From: Pseudomonadota bacterium
GTDB lineage: Bacteria > Pseudomonadota > Gammaproteobacteria > Burkholderiales > Methylophilaceae
Assembly: GCA_029782295.1 (NCBI GenBank)
Contig: JAKOVB010000027.1
Span: 186,001-250,000 of the forward strand
DNA: 64,000 nucleotides
Direction of reading: 5' to 3'
Shown here: in pieces, positions 1 to 8,238 of the stretch
Layout: every line of letters begins with the position of its first letter
How positions within the stretch are numbered: position 1 is the first letter of the stretch
Position numbers and translations under genes: made by a program
Notes under the pieces: model-generated
What the model saw: the letters and a program-made list of their open reading frames with translations, nothing else
Told to the model about the DNA's origin: nothing
The model's database searches: none

Positions 1-1274
1 ACAAAAAACAGGCCCACGCCGGCCTGGTCATCGACCATGTAATTGATGAGCAGCAAAGCGTTCGTCTGATGGGCTATTACGGCCAACGCAGCTCGGAGGG
101 ATTCCTGGCATTGACCACCTCCGGTTACAACGGCAGACTTTCCGCGATCAACCGCACCTTCGGCGGATTCGACGGACGCTGGACCTACAAGGACCAGTTG
201 GCTGGGCGCCCCTTTTCATTGGTTGCCGGTTTAAGCTACGAGCGGATGGAGGATGATCGCACCCAGTTTCCGGCTAAAAATGGCGTCACGGTACCCATCC
301 TGAACCGGAGTGAAACACAGACCGTTCACAACGTCGACGAGTACCTCGAAGCCACATTCGAGCCGACTGATCGCTGGTTGCTGGTTGCCGGGTTGCGCCA
401 CAGCAACATCTATTTCAACGTGGATGACCATATGCCGGTCACCCCCAGCGATCCGAACAGCAGCGGCTCCCTGAATTATGCGAACACCAGCCCGGTGCTT
501 GGAGCAACGTACAAGGTTTCGCCGGCCCTTAACCTGTATGCCAATTATGGCGAAGGTTTTGAAACAGCCACATTCATTGAAATGACCTACGTCGGCAATC
601 CGAACTCGGGCAAGGGGCCCAATTTGCTGCTCAAGCCCAGCTACAGCAAGCACTATGAGGTCGGCGCCAAGGCGTTTGTCACGGACAACACCCGTGTGAA
701 TCTGGCACTGTTCAAGGTAGATACTGAAAATGAAATTGTTGTCGATCAGGGCGTGGGTACAACAGCCTCCTATAAAAATGCAGGCGACACGGAACGCCAT
801 GGCCTCGAGCTCTCTTTCGATAGCGTCTTGCCGCACAATTTCGCGGTTTATGCCGCATACACCCTCATGAACGCGGAATTCAAGGATCGCTTCTGTACCG
901 GCACCAGTTGTACTGCTGCGACCACAGTCAATTCCGGCAACAAGATTCCTGGTGCCTACACTTCCAGCACTTATGCCGAGCTGTCCTGGAAACACCCGGC
1001 GTCAGGCTTCTCCACTGCCATCGAAGGCGTACATTACAGCGATGTCTTCACCAACGACATCAACACCATCAAGGCTGACTCCTATACCGTCTTCAATCTC
1101 CGTGGCGGGTTCATTCAAAAGCTGGGGAACTGGAAACTCAACGAATTCGCACGGGTCGACAACCTGACCGACCAGAATTATGTCAGTTCCGTTCGTGTCA
1201 ACACTGCTGCAGCATATGACCCAGGCGCCCCCAGAAACTGGACCGTCGGGCTCAACGCCAGCTATCAGTTCTAG
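1..1274 (+). CDS. TonB-dependent outer-membrane receptor, 3' part
   Basis: This is the C-terminal part of a TonB-dependent receptor; the reading frame is open from base 3 with no stop, so the plug domain and the start lie upstream of the window. The visible ~420 residues are alternating amphipathic strands typical of the 22-strand barrel, including a 'NLYANYGEGFETATF' segment, the 'YEVGAKAFVTDNTRVNLALF' strand pair and a terminal 'ASYQF' ending in Phe, the outer-membrane assembly signal. Such receptors import iron-siderophores, cobalamin or metal chelates using TonB energy. The ligand cannot be told from the barrel alone. In a XoxF-bearing organism a lanthanophore role is conceivable but is pure inference. 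A strong terminator follows immediately. Confidence 0.9.
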   Translation, partial: KKQAHAGLVIDHVIDEQQSVRLMGYYGQRSSEGFLALTTSGYNGRLSAINRTFGGFDGRWTYKDQLAGRPFSLVAGLSYERMEDDRTQFPAKNGVTVPILNRSETQTVHNVDEYLEATFEPTDRWLLVAGLRHSNIYFNVDDHMPVTPSDPNSSGSLNYANTSPVLGATYKVSPALNLYANYGEGFETATFIEMTYVGNPNSGKGPNLLLKPSYSKHYEVGAKAFVTDNTRVNLALFKVDTENEIVVDQGVGTTASYKNAGDTERHGLELSFDSVLPHNFAVYAAYTLMNAEFKDRFCTGTSCTAATTVNSGNKIPGAYTSSTYAELSWKHPASGFSTAIEGVHYSDVFTNDINTIKADSYTVFNLRGGFIQKLGNWKLNEFARVDNLTDQNYVSSVRVNTAAAYDPGAPRNWTVGLNASYQF

Positions 1275-1290
1275 CGACATCCCCTTCAAA

Positions 1291-1320
1291 CAAAACCCGC
1301 TCCGGCGGGTTTTGTTTTTT
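1291..1320 (+). terminator. Intrinsic terminator after TonB receptor gene
   Basis: A perfect 10-bp stem (CAAAACCCGC / GCGGGTTTTG) closes a TCCG tetraloop of the stable UNCG class and is followed by six T. It lies 16 bases after the receptor stop codon and before flhB, so flhB needs its own promoter or relies on readthrough. Confidence 0.9.
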
Positions 1321-1351
1321 CCGCTGCCCGATGCAGTAAAATCGCTACATC

Positions 1352-2518
1352 ATGGCAGAAGACAGCGATCTAGAACGCACTGAACCAGCCTCGCCCAGAC
1401 GGCTGGAAGAAGCGCGCAGCAAAGGCAACGTCCCTCGATCGCGGGAACTGAATACTTTTGTCATCCTCATGGCGGCAGGGACTACCCTGCTGGTGATGGG
1501 ACCAGATCTGGCCAAGGGGTTGATGGTCATGATGCAGCATGGCCTGACGTTCGATCATGGCACGCTCAACCGGCCCGACCTGATGTGGGACGGCCTGATG
1601 CACACCGTGCTCGATATGCTGCGCCTGTTCGCACCTTTCATGCTGATCCTGCTGGTCGCCGCCTTCTTCGCCCCCATTGCCATCGGCGGCTGGTTATTCA
1701 GCGCCGAAGCGCTCGTTCCCGATTTCGGCCGGAGCAACCCGCTCAAGGGCATCACCCGCATTTTCTCGGCCCACGGCCTTGGCGAACTCGGCAAGGCGAT
1801 TGCCAAGTCGCTGGTGATCGGCATCATCGGCTTCTGGGTCATCTGGCATTATCTTGGCGAAGCCCTGATGCTTTCCAGCGAGTCACTGATGCGTAGCAGC
1901 GCTCATTTTTCGACGTTGATGGCCTGGACATTCATTTTCATGACTTCCGCCATGATCCTCATCGTGGCCATCGATGTACCTCTCCAGCTGTGGAATTATT
2001 ACCGCAACCTGCGCATGACCAAGGAAGAGGTCAGGCAGGAGCACAAGGAGAGCGAAGGCAGTCCCGAACTCAAGGGTCGGATTCGCCAGGCGCAGCGCGA
2101 GGCAGCCCGCCGGCGCATGATGTCCGAAGTCCCCAAGGCGGACGTCATCGTCACCAACCCGACGCACTATGCTGTGGCGCTTCGATACAACGAAAAGGAA
2201 ATGCGTGCTCCACGCGTGGTGGCCAAAGGCACCTACCTGCTGGCCGAACGCATCCGCGAGCTTGGCGCGGAAAACGGAGTGCCCATCCTGCGGACGCCGC
2301 CCTTGGCCCGCGCACTCTACAAACACGCAGAAATCGATCGTGAAATCCCGACAGCGCTCTTTGCTGCCGTTGCAGAAGTCCTCGCCTACGTTTACCAGCT
2401 TCGCAGTTATAATGTGAGCGGTGGCATCAAGCCGGAACTGCCTGAGGAAATTGCGGTTCCTGAAGGCATGGATATCGTGGAACCAGAGGAACAAGCTGAG
2501 AGCCTGTCCCAGTCGTAG
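1352..2518 (+). CDS. flhB: Flagellar export gate switch protein FlhB
   Basis: FlhB (388 aa) is the inner-membrane part of the flagellar type III export apparatus that switches substrate from hook to filament proteins. The N-terminus has the family's charged lead-in (EARSKGNVPRSREL), four hydrophobic segments fill roughly residues 35-215, and the cytoplasmic domain carries the self-cleavage site N269-P-T-H in the context VTNPTHYAVALRY. Length matches the family. The gene precedes flhA on the same strand. No good ribosome-binding site is seen before the ATG, but the conserved N-terminus fixes the start. Confidence 0.97.
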   Translation: MAEDSDLERTEPASPRRLEEARSKGNVPRSRELNTFVILMAAGTTLLVMGPDLAKGLMVMMQHGLTFDHGTLNRPDLMWDGLMHTVLDMLRLFAPFMLILLVAAFFAPIAIGGWLFSAEALVPDFGRSNPLKGITRIFSAHGLGELGKAIAKSLVIGIIGFWVIWHYLGEALMLSSESLMRSSAHFSTLMAWTFIFMTSAMILIVAIDVPLQLWNYYRNLRMTKEEVRQEHKESEGSPELKGRIRQAQREAARRRMMSEVPKADVIVTNPTHYAVALRYNEKEMRAPRVVAKGTYLLAERIRELGAENGVPILRTPPLARALYKHAEIDREIPTALFAAVAEVLAYVYQLRSYNVSGGIKPELPEEIAVPEGMDIVEPEEQAESLSQS

Positions 2519-2668
2519 ATGAAAGATGCGCATGAACACAAAAGGGATGGATGCAAGAAAGGGGGCTCGGCGCACAGCCGCTGCCCACACAAGCATCGCA
2601 GCTTGCGCCTGGGCATCCCTGATACGCATGGACAGGGGACGTTCTTCAACGACAGGACCGGATTCTAA
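2519..2668 (+). CDS. Possible 49-residue ORF filling the flhB-flhA gap
   Basis: An ATG directly abutting the flhB stop opens a frame that ends with TAA directly abutting the flhA ATG, so 49 codons fill the 150-base gap exactly. The peptide is rich in His, Arg, Lys and Cys and resembles nothing I recognise. There is no ribosome-binding site, so translation could only come from reinitiation after flhB. A 50-codon open frame in GC-rich DNA may be chance; I list it because both junctions are exact. Confidence 0.2.
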   Translation: MKDAHEHKRDGCKKGGSAHSRCPHKHRSLRLGIPDTHGQGTFFNDRTGF

Positions 2669-4735
2669 ATGGCGGTGATCGCCCCTCCCCGCCTTGCCCT
2701 GAGTGCAATGGCCGCTCCGCTGCTCATCATCATGATCCTGGCGATGATGGTGCTGCCGATGCCCCCGTTCCTGCTGGACCTGCTATTCACATTCAACATC
2801 GCGCTGTCCATGATCGTCATCATGGTCAGTCTGTATACCCTCAAGCCCCTCGACTTCGCGGCGTTCCCGACCGTTTTGCTGTTGACCACGCTGATGCGAC
2901 TCTCGCTCAACGTCGCATCTTCCCGCGTTGTCCTGCTGGAAGGCCATACTGGGGCGGATGCCGCAGGCAAGGTGATCGAGGCCTTTGGTCATTTCCTCGT
3001 CGGGGGAAACTACGCGGTCGGCATCGTGGTGTTCATCATCCTCGTGATCATCAACTTCGTGGTGATCACCAAGGGTGCGGGCCGGATCGCCGAGGTGAGC
3101 GCCCGCTTCACCCTGGATGCCATGCCTGGCAAGCAGATGGCGATTGACGCCGACCTCAACGCAGGCCTGATCGGCGAGGACGAGGCACGCAATCGCCGGG
3201 CGGAAATCGCCCATGAGGCCGAGTTCTACGGATCCATGGACGGTGCCAGCAAATTCGTTCGCGGCGACGCCATCGCCGGCATCCTGATCATGCTGATCAA
3301 CATCATTGGCGGCCTTGCCGTCGGTATATTCCAGCACAACCTCGATCTCGCGACCGCAGTCAACAATTACACCCTGCTGACCATCGGGGATGGCTTGGTT
3401 GCCCAGATTCCAGCCCTGATCATTTCGACCGCTGCCGGCATCGTCGTCACCCGTGTCGGTAAAGGGGAAGACATCGGCCAGCAGATGCTGGGGCAGATGT
3501 TCAGCAATTCACGCGTGCTCTATCTGACTGCCGGCGTCCTCGGCACGCTCGGCCTGATTCCCGGCATGCCACATACAGCCTTCCTGCTGCTGGCAGCAGC
3601 GCTCGGTAGCATGGCGTACTTCATGGAATCCCGGGCACAAATGGCTGAAGCCCAGCAGCAAGTGGAAGAAGCCGTTGCACCGGCGCCTGAAACGATCGAA
3701 GTCGGCTGGGACGACGTCGCCCCAGTCGACGTCCTGGGCCTGGAAGTGGGTTATCGCATCATCCCGCTGGTCGACCGGGGACAAGATGGAGAACTGTTGC
3801 GACGCATCCGTGGCATCCGCAAAAAATTCGCTCAGGACATGGGATTCCTGGTGCCGGCCGTACATATCCGCGACAACCTGGAACTCCGTCCCAACAGCTA
3901 CCGCATTTCGCTGAAGGGCGTCGAAGTCGGCCAGGGGGAAGCCTTCGTCGGCCAATACCTCGCGATCAACCCGGGGCGCGTCCTGGGTGACCTGAACGGC
4001 ACACCAACCAAGGATCCCACCTTCGGCCTTCCCGCCATCTGGATCGAAGCCGGCATGCGCGAACAGGCACAAAGCTTTGGGTATACCGTGGTAGATGCAT
4101 CCACCGTCGTCGCCACCCACCTGTCCAACATCATCCAGAACCACGCTGCCGAATTGCTCGGCCGCGAGGAGACCCAGCAACTGCTGGAACGGATCGGCAA
4201 GGAATCACCCAAGCTGGTGGAAGATCTGGTTCCCAAAACCCTGGCACTCGGCACATTGCAGAAGGTCCTGCAGAACCTGTTGCAGGAAGGGGTGCATATC
4301 CGTGACATGCGCACCATCATCGAAGTGCTCGCGGACCATGCGGCGCGCACCCAGGATCCGGAAATGCTCACCACCCTGGTGCGCACCGCGCTCGGTCGCG
4401 CTATCACGCAGACGCTGTTCCCCGGCAATGGTGAGCTGCAGGTCATCGCGCTGGCGCCACAACTGGAGAACATCCTGATGCAGGCCACTCAGTCTTCGGG
4501 CGCAGAAGGCCCGGGGCTTGAGCCGGGACTGGCCGACCAGCTGCTCCGCGGCGTCAACCAGTCGGCCGAATCGCAGGAACAAATGGGCATCCCGGCTGTG
4601 CTGCTGGTTCCGACCCCGATGCGTTCCCTGATGGCGCGATTCCTGCGTCGTTCCATCCCGCAACTACACGTGCTATCGCACGCCGAAGTCCCGGATGGGC
4701 GCATGATCCGGGTAGTGTCCACGGTCGGAGGCTAG
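2669..4735 (+). CDS. flhA: Flagellar export gate protein FlhA
   Basis: FlhA (688 aa) is the main export-gate subunit of the flagellar type III secretion system. The N-terminal half has about eight membrane segments, with the conserved 'LTTLMRLSLNVASSR' and the FHIPEP-type cytoplasmic loop 'GAGRIAEVSARFTLDAMPGKQMAIDADLNAGLI'. The C-terminal ~340 residues form the cytoplasmic docking domain. Length equals the family norm. A GGA six bases before the ATG can serve as ribosome-binding site. The usual downstream flhF/flhG are absent; a SoxYZ-like gene follows after a 101-base gap. Confidence 0.97.
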   Translation: MAVIAPPRLALSAMAAPLLIIMILAMMVLPMPPFLLDLLFTFNIALSMIVIMVSLYTLKPLDFAAFPTVLLLTTLMRLSLNVASSRVVLLEGHTGADAAGKVIEAFGHFLVGGNYAVGIVVFIILVIINFVVITKGAGRIAEVSARFTLDAMPGKQMAIDADLNAGLIGEDEARNRRAEIAHEAEFYGSMDGASKFVRGDAIAGILIMLINIIGGLAVGIFQHNLDLATAVNNYTLLTIGDGLVAQIPALIISTAAGIVVTRVGKGEDIGQQMLGQMFSNSRVLYLTAGVLGTLGLIPGMPHTAFLLLAAALGSMAYFMESRAQMAEAQQQVEEAVAPAPETIEVGWDDVAPVDVLGLEVGYRIIPLVDRGQDGELLRRIRGIRKKFAQDMGFLVPAVHIRDNLELRPNSYRISLKGVEVGQGEAFVGQYLAINPGRVLGDLNGTPTKDPTFGLPAIWIEAGMREQAQSFGYTVVDASTVVATHLSNIIQNHAAELLGREETQQLLERIGKESPKLVEDLVPKTLALGTLQKVLQNLLQEGVHIRDMRTIIEVLADHAARTQDPEMLTTLVRTALGRAITQTLFPGNGELQVIALAPQLENILMQATQSSGAEGPGLEPGLADQLLRGVNQSAESQEQMGIPAVLLVPTPMRSLMARFLRRSIPQLHVLSHAEVPDGRMIRVVSTVGG

Positions 4736-4836
4736 GACTGCATTCCGCAGCATGAGTGAACTTGTCGCCGCAAGGCTTGTCCATTTTTATCATGTTTTAC
4801 TAATATTGCTAAATAACAACCCCGGGAGAACATTTC

Positions 4837-5640
4837 ATGCGCCTATCACACACACTGACACCTGTCGCCACCCTCGGCCTGATGCTGTTCGGATATAGTC
4901 ACGGCGCATGGGCCGAAGCCTCTGACAAACTCTGGCCGGCCATCAAAGACAGCTTCTTCGCAGGCAAGACCATCGAGCCCGCTCCGTTCATCAAGCTGGA
5001 AGGCCCGCGCCGCGCCGAAAGCGGTGCCCAGGTACCGATCACCCTGACCGTGGACAAGCCGCTGAACGATGCCGAGGCCATCCAGAAGGTCTACCTGATC
5101 GTGGATGCCAATCCGATCAAACTGGCTGCCACTTACCATTTCACCCCGCTGAGCGGTAAAGCCCAGATAGCCACCCGGATCCGCCAGGAAGCCGACTCCT
5201 TCGTCCGCGCCATCGGCGAAACCGCCAGCGGCAAGCTGTACATGACCACCATCGAGATCCGCGCCGCAGGTGGCTGCGGCGGCCCAGTGGACGGAGACGA
5301 CTCGGCGATCCGCGCCGCTGCCGGCAAGATCAAGCTGAGCGCCGAAACCCCCGTCAAATTCGGTGAGGCCAACCCTGCCACGTTCATGATCAAGCACCCG
5401 ATGTACACCGGCCTGCAGCGCGACCTGGTGTCAGGTGGCTACAAGCCTGCCTTTTACATTCAGAAGCTGGATTTCAACTTCAACGGCAAGCCGGTGATGT
5501 CGGTGGATGTGGGGGTTGCCGTAGCGGAAGACCCGTACATGCGCTTCTTCTACGTCCCGGATGCACCGGGCGTGCTGGAAGTGAAAGCTCAGGACAACGA
5601 AGGCAAAACCTTCTCCCAGTCCGTCGAAATCAAGAGCTGA
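4837..5640 (+). CDS. Quinoprotein dehydrogenase-associated SoxYZ-like carrier
   Basis: This periplasmic protein of 267 aa fuses a SoxY-like and a SoxZ-like domain. It has a signal peptide (residues 1-26, ending AWA), a SoxY-like region to about residue 150 and a SoxZ-like immunoglobulin-type domain from about 165 to the end. The SoxY carrier motif GGCGG is present with Cys147 as the presumed carrier residue, but internal rather than at the C-terminus as in true SoxY. The family is known near PQQ dehydrogenases and cytochrome b561 in methylotrophs; its chemistry is not well settled. A GGGAG ribosome-binding site lies 8 bases before the ATG. Cytochrome b561 and a metallohydrolase follow, forming a presumed relay module. 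Confidence 0.85.
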   Translation: MRLSHTLTPVATLGLMLFGYSHGAWAEASDKLWPAIKDSFFAGKTIEPAPFIKLEGPRRAESGAQVPITLTVDKPLNDAEAIQKVYLIVDANPIKLAATYHFTPLSGKAQIATRIRQEADSFVRAIGETASGKLYMTTIEIRAAGGCGGPVDGDDSAIRAAAGKIKLSAETPVKFGEANPATFMIKHPMYTGLQRDLVSGGYKPAFYIQKLDFNFNGKPVMSVDVGVAVAEDPYMRFFYVPDAPGVLEVKAQDNEGKTFSQSVEIKS

Positions 5641-5654
5641 CCCCAGCACAAAAC

Positions 5655-5682
5655 AAAAAAGGGCGCGTTGGCGCCCTTTTTT
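5655..5682. terminator. Bidirectional terminator between convergent genes
   Basis: A 12-bp stem (AAAAAAGGGCGC / GCGCCCTTTTTT) closes a GTTG loop. It has A-runs on one side and T-runs on the other, so it can terminate both the SoxYZ-like gene on the plus strand and cytochrome b561 on the minus strand. Confidence 0.9.
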
Positions 5683-5697
5683 GTTGTTTCATCAGCG

Positions 5698-6297
5698 TTA
5701 GTGCAGGGACATACGCTGCATCACGTCATCCTTGTCGATCACCTTGTGCTTGATGGCCGCAATCACATGCACCGCAATCAGGATCGCCAGCAAGGTCACG
5801 CAGACTTCGTGTGCCTCCTTGAACGCCTCGCGCAACCCTTCGTTATTCATCCCCTCAACCAGCCGTACACCGAACCACACGATACCGTACTTGCTGAAAA
5901 CCGCCATCAACGCACCGGTTGTCGGCACTGCCAGCATCAGCAGATAGAGGCCCTTGTGCATATACTCAGCCAGCTTCACTTCCCATTCTTTCATTGTGGC
6001 CGGAAACGCGGGAACTTCATGGGTCAGTCGCCAGTAAAACCGGAAGAGAATGAGCGCAAAAATGGTGACACCCAGCGATTTGTGCAGGTTGAAGTAGAAC
6101 GAGCGCGGACTCATGGGCTCAACAAGTTGCAGCGAGTAGAACCCAAGGTTGAACAAATCGACCGCAGGCGCCTTCGGCAAATCCTTGGGCAACTCCGACA
6201 TGAACCAGCCCAGTCCGATCATGGCGAACAGACACAAAGCAACCACCAAGTGCAGGACCACCGCCACCTTGTTGTAACGCTGTACTGAATTATTCAT
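5698..6297 (-). CDS. Cytochrome b561 family protein
   Basis: A 199-residue inner-membrane di-heme cytochrome b561 with four hydrophobic segments (about 10-30, 75-95, 112-135 and 165-185). Candidate heme-ligating histidines are visible in helix 1 (VVLHLVVAL), before helix 2 (NLHKSLGV), before helix 3 (YMHKGLYLL) and in helix 4 (IAVHVIAAIKH). Such proteins shuttle electrons between quinone and periplasmic donors. GAGG lies 9 bases before the ATG. It faces the SoxYZ-like gene convergently and the metallohydrolase divergently, consistent with one relay module. Confidence 0.9.
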   Translation of the reverse strand: MNNSVQRYNKVAVVLHLVVALCLFAMIGLGWFMSELPKDLPKAPAVDLFNLGFYSLQLVEPMSPRSFYFNLHKSLGVTIFALILFRFYWRLTHEVPAFPATMKEWEVKLAEYMHKGLYLLMLAVPTTGALMAVFSKYGIVWFGVRLVEGMNNEGLREAFKEAHEVCVTLLAILIAVHVIAAIKHKVIDKDDVMQRMSLH

Positions 6298-6510
6298 TGT
6301 TGATAACCTCTTGTATGAATACTGTTGAAAATACGACCGCCGAAATATACACCTTTTTCCGTCACCCCTGCAGCAACACCCAAACTAAAGCGAACCAATT
6401 CCGGATTCGCTTGCCTATCATGATGACCACCAGCAAGCTGCAAAGTTCTCGATTCCGAACAAGGTATGTAGAATCGAGAGAATTCAACGTTACCCAGCCG
6501 CAATGAGGCC

Positions 6511-7425
6511 ATGATGAGAAAACCGTTTCAACTGCTGATCGCGCTATTCGCTTCTTTCCAGGCTACGGCTGCTCCATTGTCCGTGGAAACGGTAGCACCA
6601 GGAGTTTATGTCCACCACGGCGTACACAAGGACATCGACGCCAACTACGGCGGTGATATCTGCAACATCGGATTCATCGTCGGCAAGCGAGGCGTCGCCG
6701 TGATTGACAGTGGGGGTTCCCCAAGGGTGGGCGCGGAGCTACGTGAATCGATACGCATGGTCACGCAATTACCCATCCTCTATGTCATCAACACCCACGT
6801 CCATCCTGACCATATCTTTGGCAATGCCGCATTCAAGGAAGATCATCCGGTTTTCGTGGGACATGAAAAACTGGCAGCGGCCATGCTGCAGCGCAAAGAG
6901 TCTTACCTGAAGCATCAGGAGGAATGGACGGGCAACGATGCCAAGGGAAGTGAAATCATTCCACCGACACTCCCGGTCAAGGGGTCCTACACCTTGGACC
7001 TCGGCGATCGCACCCTGCTCTTGACGGCTCATCCTGCTGCCCATACCCATGCGGACCTCAGCATTCTGGATAGCGGCAGCAACGTACTATGGACCGGTGA
7101 CCTGCTGTTCATCGAGCGGACCCCTTCCATTGACGGGGATATCAAAGGCTGGCTGCAGGTCATCGATACACTCCGCACCGTTCCTGCGACCGTCTCCATT
7201 CCCGGCCACGGCCCCGTCAGCAAGGAATGGCATCAGGCTCTCGACAACGAGGAGCGCTATCTGGCGACACTGCTCGCGGACGTCCGGGCAGCGATCAAAC
7301 AGGGGCGTACGATGGAACAGACCATGGACAATGCGGCACAATCCGAGCGAGGCAAATGGGCGCTGTTCGATATCGTCAACCGCCGCAACGTCAACCTCAT
7401 CTTCCCACCGCTGGAATGGGAGTAA
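6511..7425 (+). CDS. Periplasmic metallo-beta-lactamase-fold hydrolase, quinoprotein relay type
   Basis: A 304-residue secreted zinc hydrolase (signal peptide about residues 1-21, ending ATAA). The metal motif HVHPDH in NTHVHPDHIFGN is intact, followed by HTHADLSI, the WTGDLLF strand and PGHGP near residue 235. It resembles SoxH-like 'quinoprotein relay system zinc metallohydrolases' found near PQQ dehydrogenases and SoxYZ-like carriers; the substrate is unknown. The second ATG (6514) sits at better distance from GAGG than the first. A 213-base region divides it from the divergent cytochrome b561 gene. Confidence 0.85.
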   Translation: MMRKPFQLLIALFASFQATAAPLSVETVAPGVYVHHGVHKDIDANYGGDICNIGFIVGKRGVAVIDSGGSPRVGAELRESIRMVTQLPILYVINTHVHPDHIFGNAAFKEDHPVFVGHEKLAAAMLQRKESYLKHQEEWTGNDAKGSEIIPPTLPVKGSYTLDLGDRTLLLTAHPAAHTHADLSILDSGSNVLWTGDLLFIERTPSIDGDIKGWLQVIDTLRTVPATVSIPGHGPVSKEWHQALDNEERYLATLLADVRAAIKQGRTMEQTMDNAAQSERGKWALFDIVNRRNVNLIFPPLEWE

Positions 7426-7507
7426 GCAGTTGCATTCAAAGGCGACTTGGCAAGTCAGGATAGCTGCTACAATGCAACCTTTTTGACATCTCGTCTTCCC
7501 CGCAGTC

Positions 7508-8233
7508 ATGGCGCAGCGCAGTTCCGCATCCCATCGGTTTGACTCCCCCTTGCTTCCAGCAATCATGTTATCGCTGGGCCTGCACGTGGCCGGGATTGCC
7601 CTGCTACACCCGTTCAAGACTGACAGCATGCGCCTGGAAAAACCGCTTGAGATCGTCCTCGAACCTCCCAAGCCTGAGGCACCGAAACCGCCACCGCCGG
7701 AACCCAAACCCGAGCCTCCCAAGCCGGAACCGAAACCATTGCCGAAGAAAGCGTTGCCCCCACCGCCTGTAAAAACCGTTATTCCGGATCGCCCAATCAC
7801 GCCCCCTCCGGCAGAAGCCTCTCCGACTCCACCGCCTCAAGTCATTTCCGCAGCCCCGAGCAAGGATGCGGAACCCACGTTCACGGCACCCCCCGCCCCG
7901 GAACCGGTCAAACAGAAAGATCCTCCGCCCGTGGATATCGACGCGGATCTGGGCGCTTACGGCAACCTCCTTGCCCGCGAATTTGCCAAACACAAGCAGT
8001 ACCCGCGTATCGCCCAGATGCGCGGCTGGCAGGGCACCGTCCGCATCAAACTGGATGTCGACGCCAACGGCAACGTTACAGGCAGCATTGTCAGCGAATC
8101 CAGCGGTTACGAAACATTGGACAAGCAGGCCCTGGAAATGGCGAAAAAGGCATCGCCACTGCCAACTCCTCCAGAAGCCCTGCGTCACCGCCCCTTCACC
8201 GTTACGGTTCCTGTCCTTTTCCGCCTGGAATAA
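7508..8233 (+). CDS. tonB: Energy transducer TonB
   Basis: TonB (241 aa) couples proton-motive force from ExbB/ExbD to outer-membrane receptors. The N-terminal membrane anchor covers about residues 18-36, a long Pro/Lys/Glu spacer with PKPEP-type repeats about 50-145, and the C-terminal TonB fold about 155-241 with the family patterns YPRIAQMRGWQGTVRIKLDVDANG and FTVTVPVLFRLE. No exbB or exbD is adjacent. A TACAAT -10-like hexamer at 7468-7473 sits 34 bases before the ATG. The histidine kinase starts 5 bases after the stop, so the two are probably cotranscribed. Confidence 0.93.
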   Translation: MAQRSSASHRFDSPLLPAIMLSLGLHVAGIALLHPFKTDSMRLEKPLEIVLEPPKPEAPKPPPPEPKPEPPKPEPKPLPKKALPPPPVKTVIPDRPITPPPAEASPTPPPQVISAAPSKDAEPTFTAPPAPEPVKQKDPPPVDIDADLGAYGNLLAREFAKHKQYPRIAQMRGWQGTVRIKLDVDANGNVTGSIVSESSGYETLDKQALEMAKKASPLPTPPEALRHRPFTVTVPVLFRLE

Positions 8234-8238
8234 AGCGC

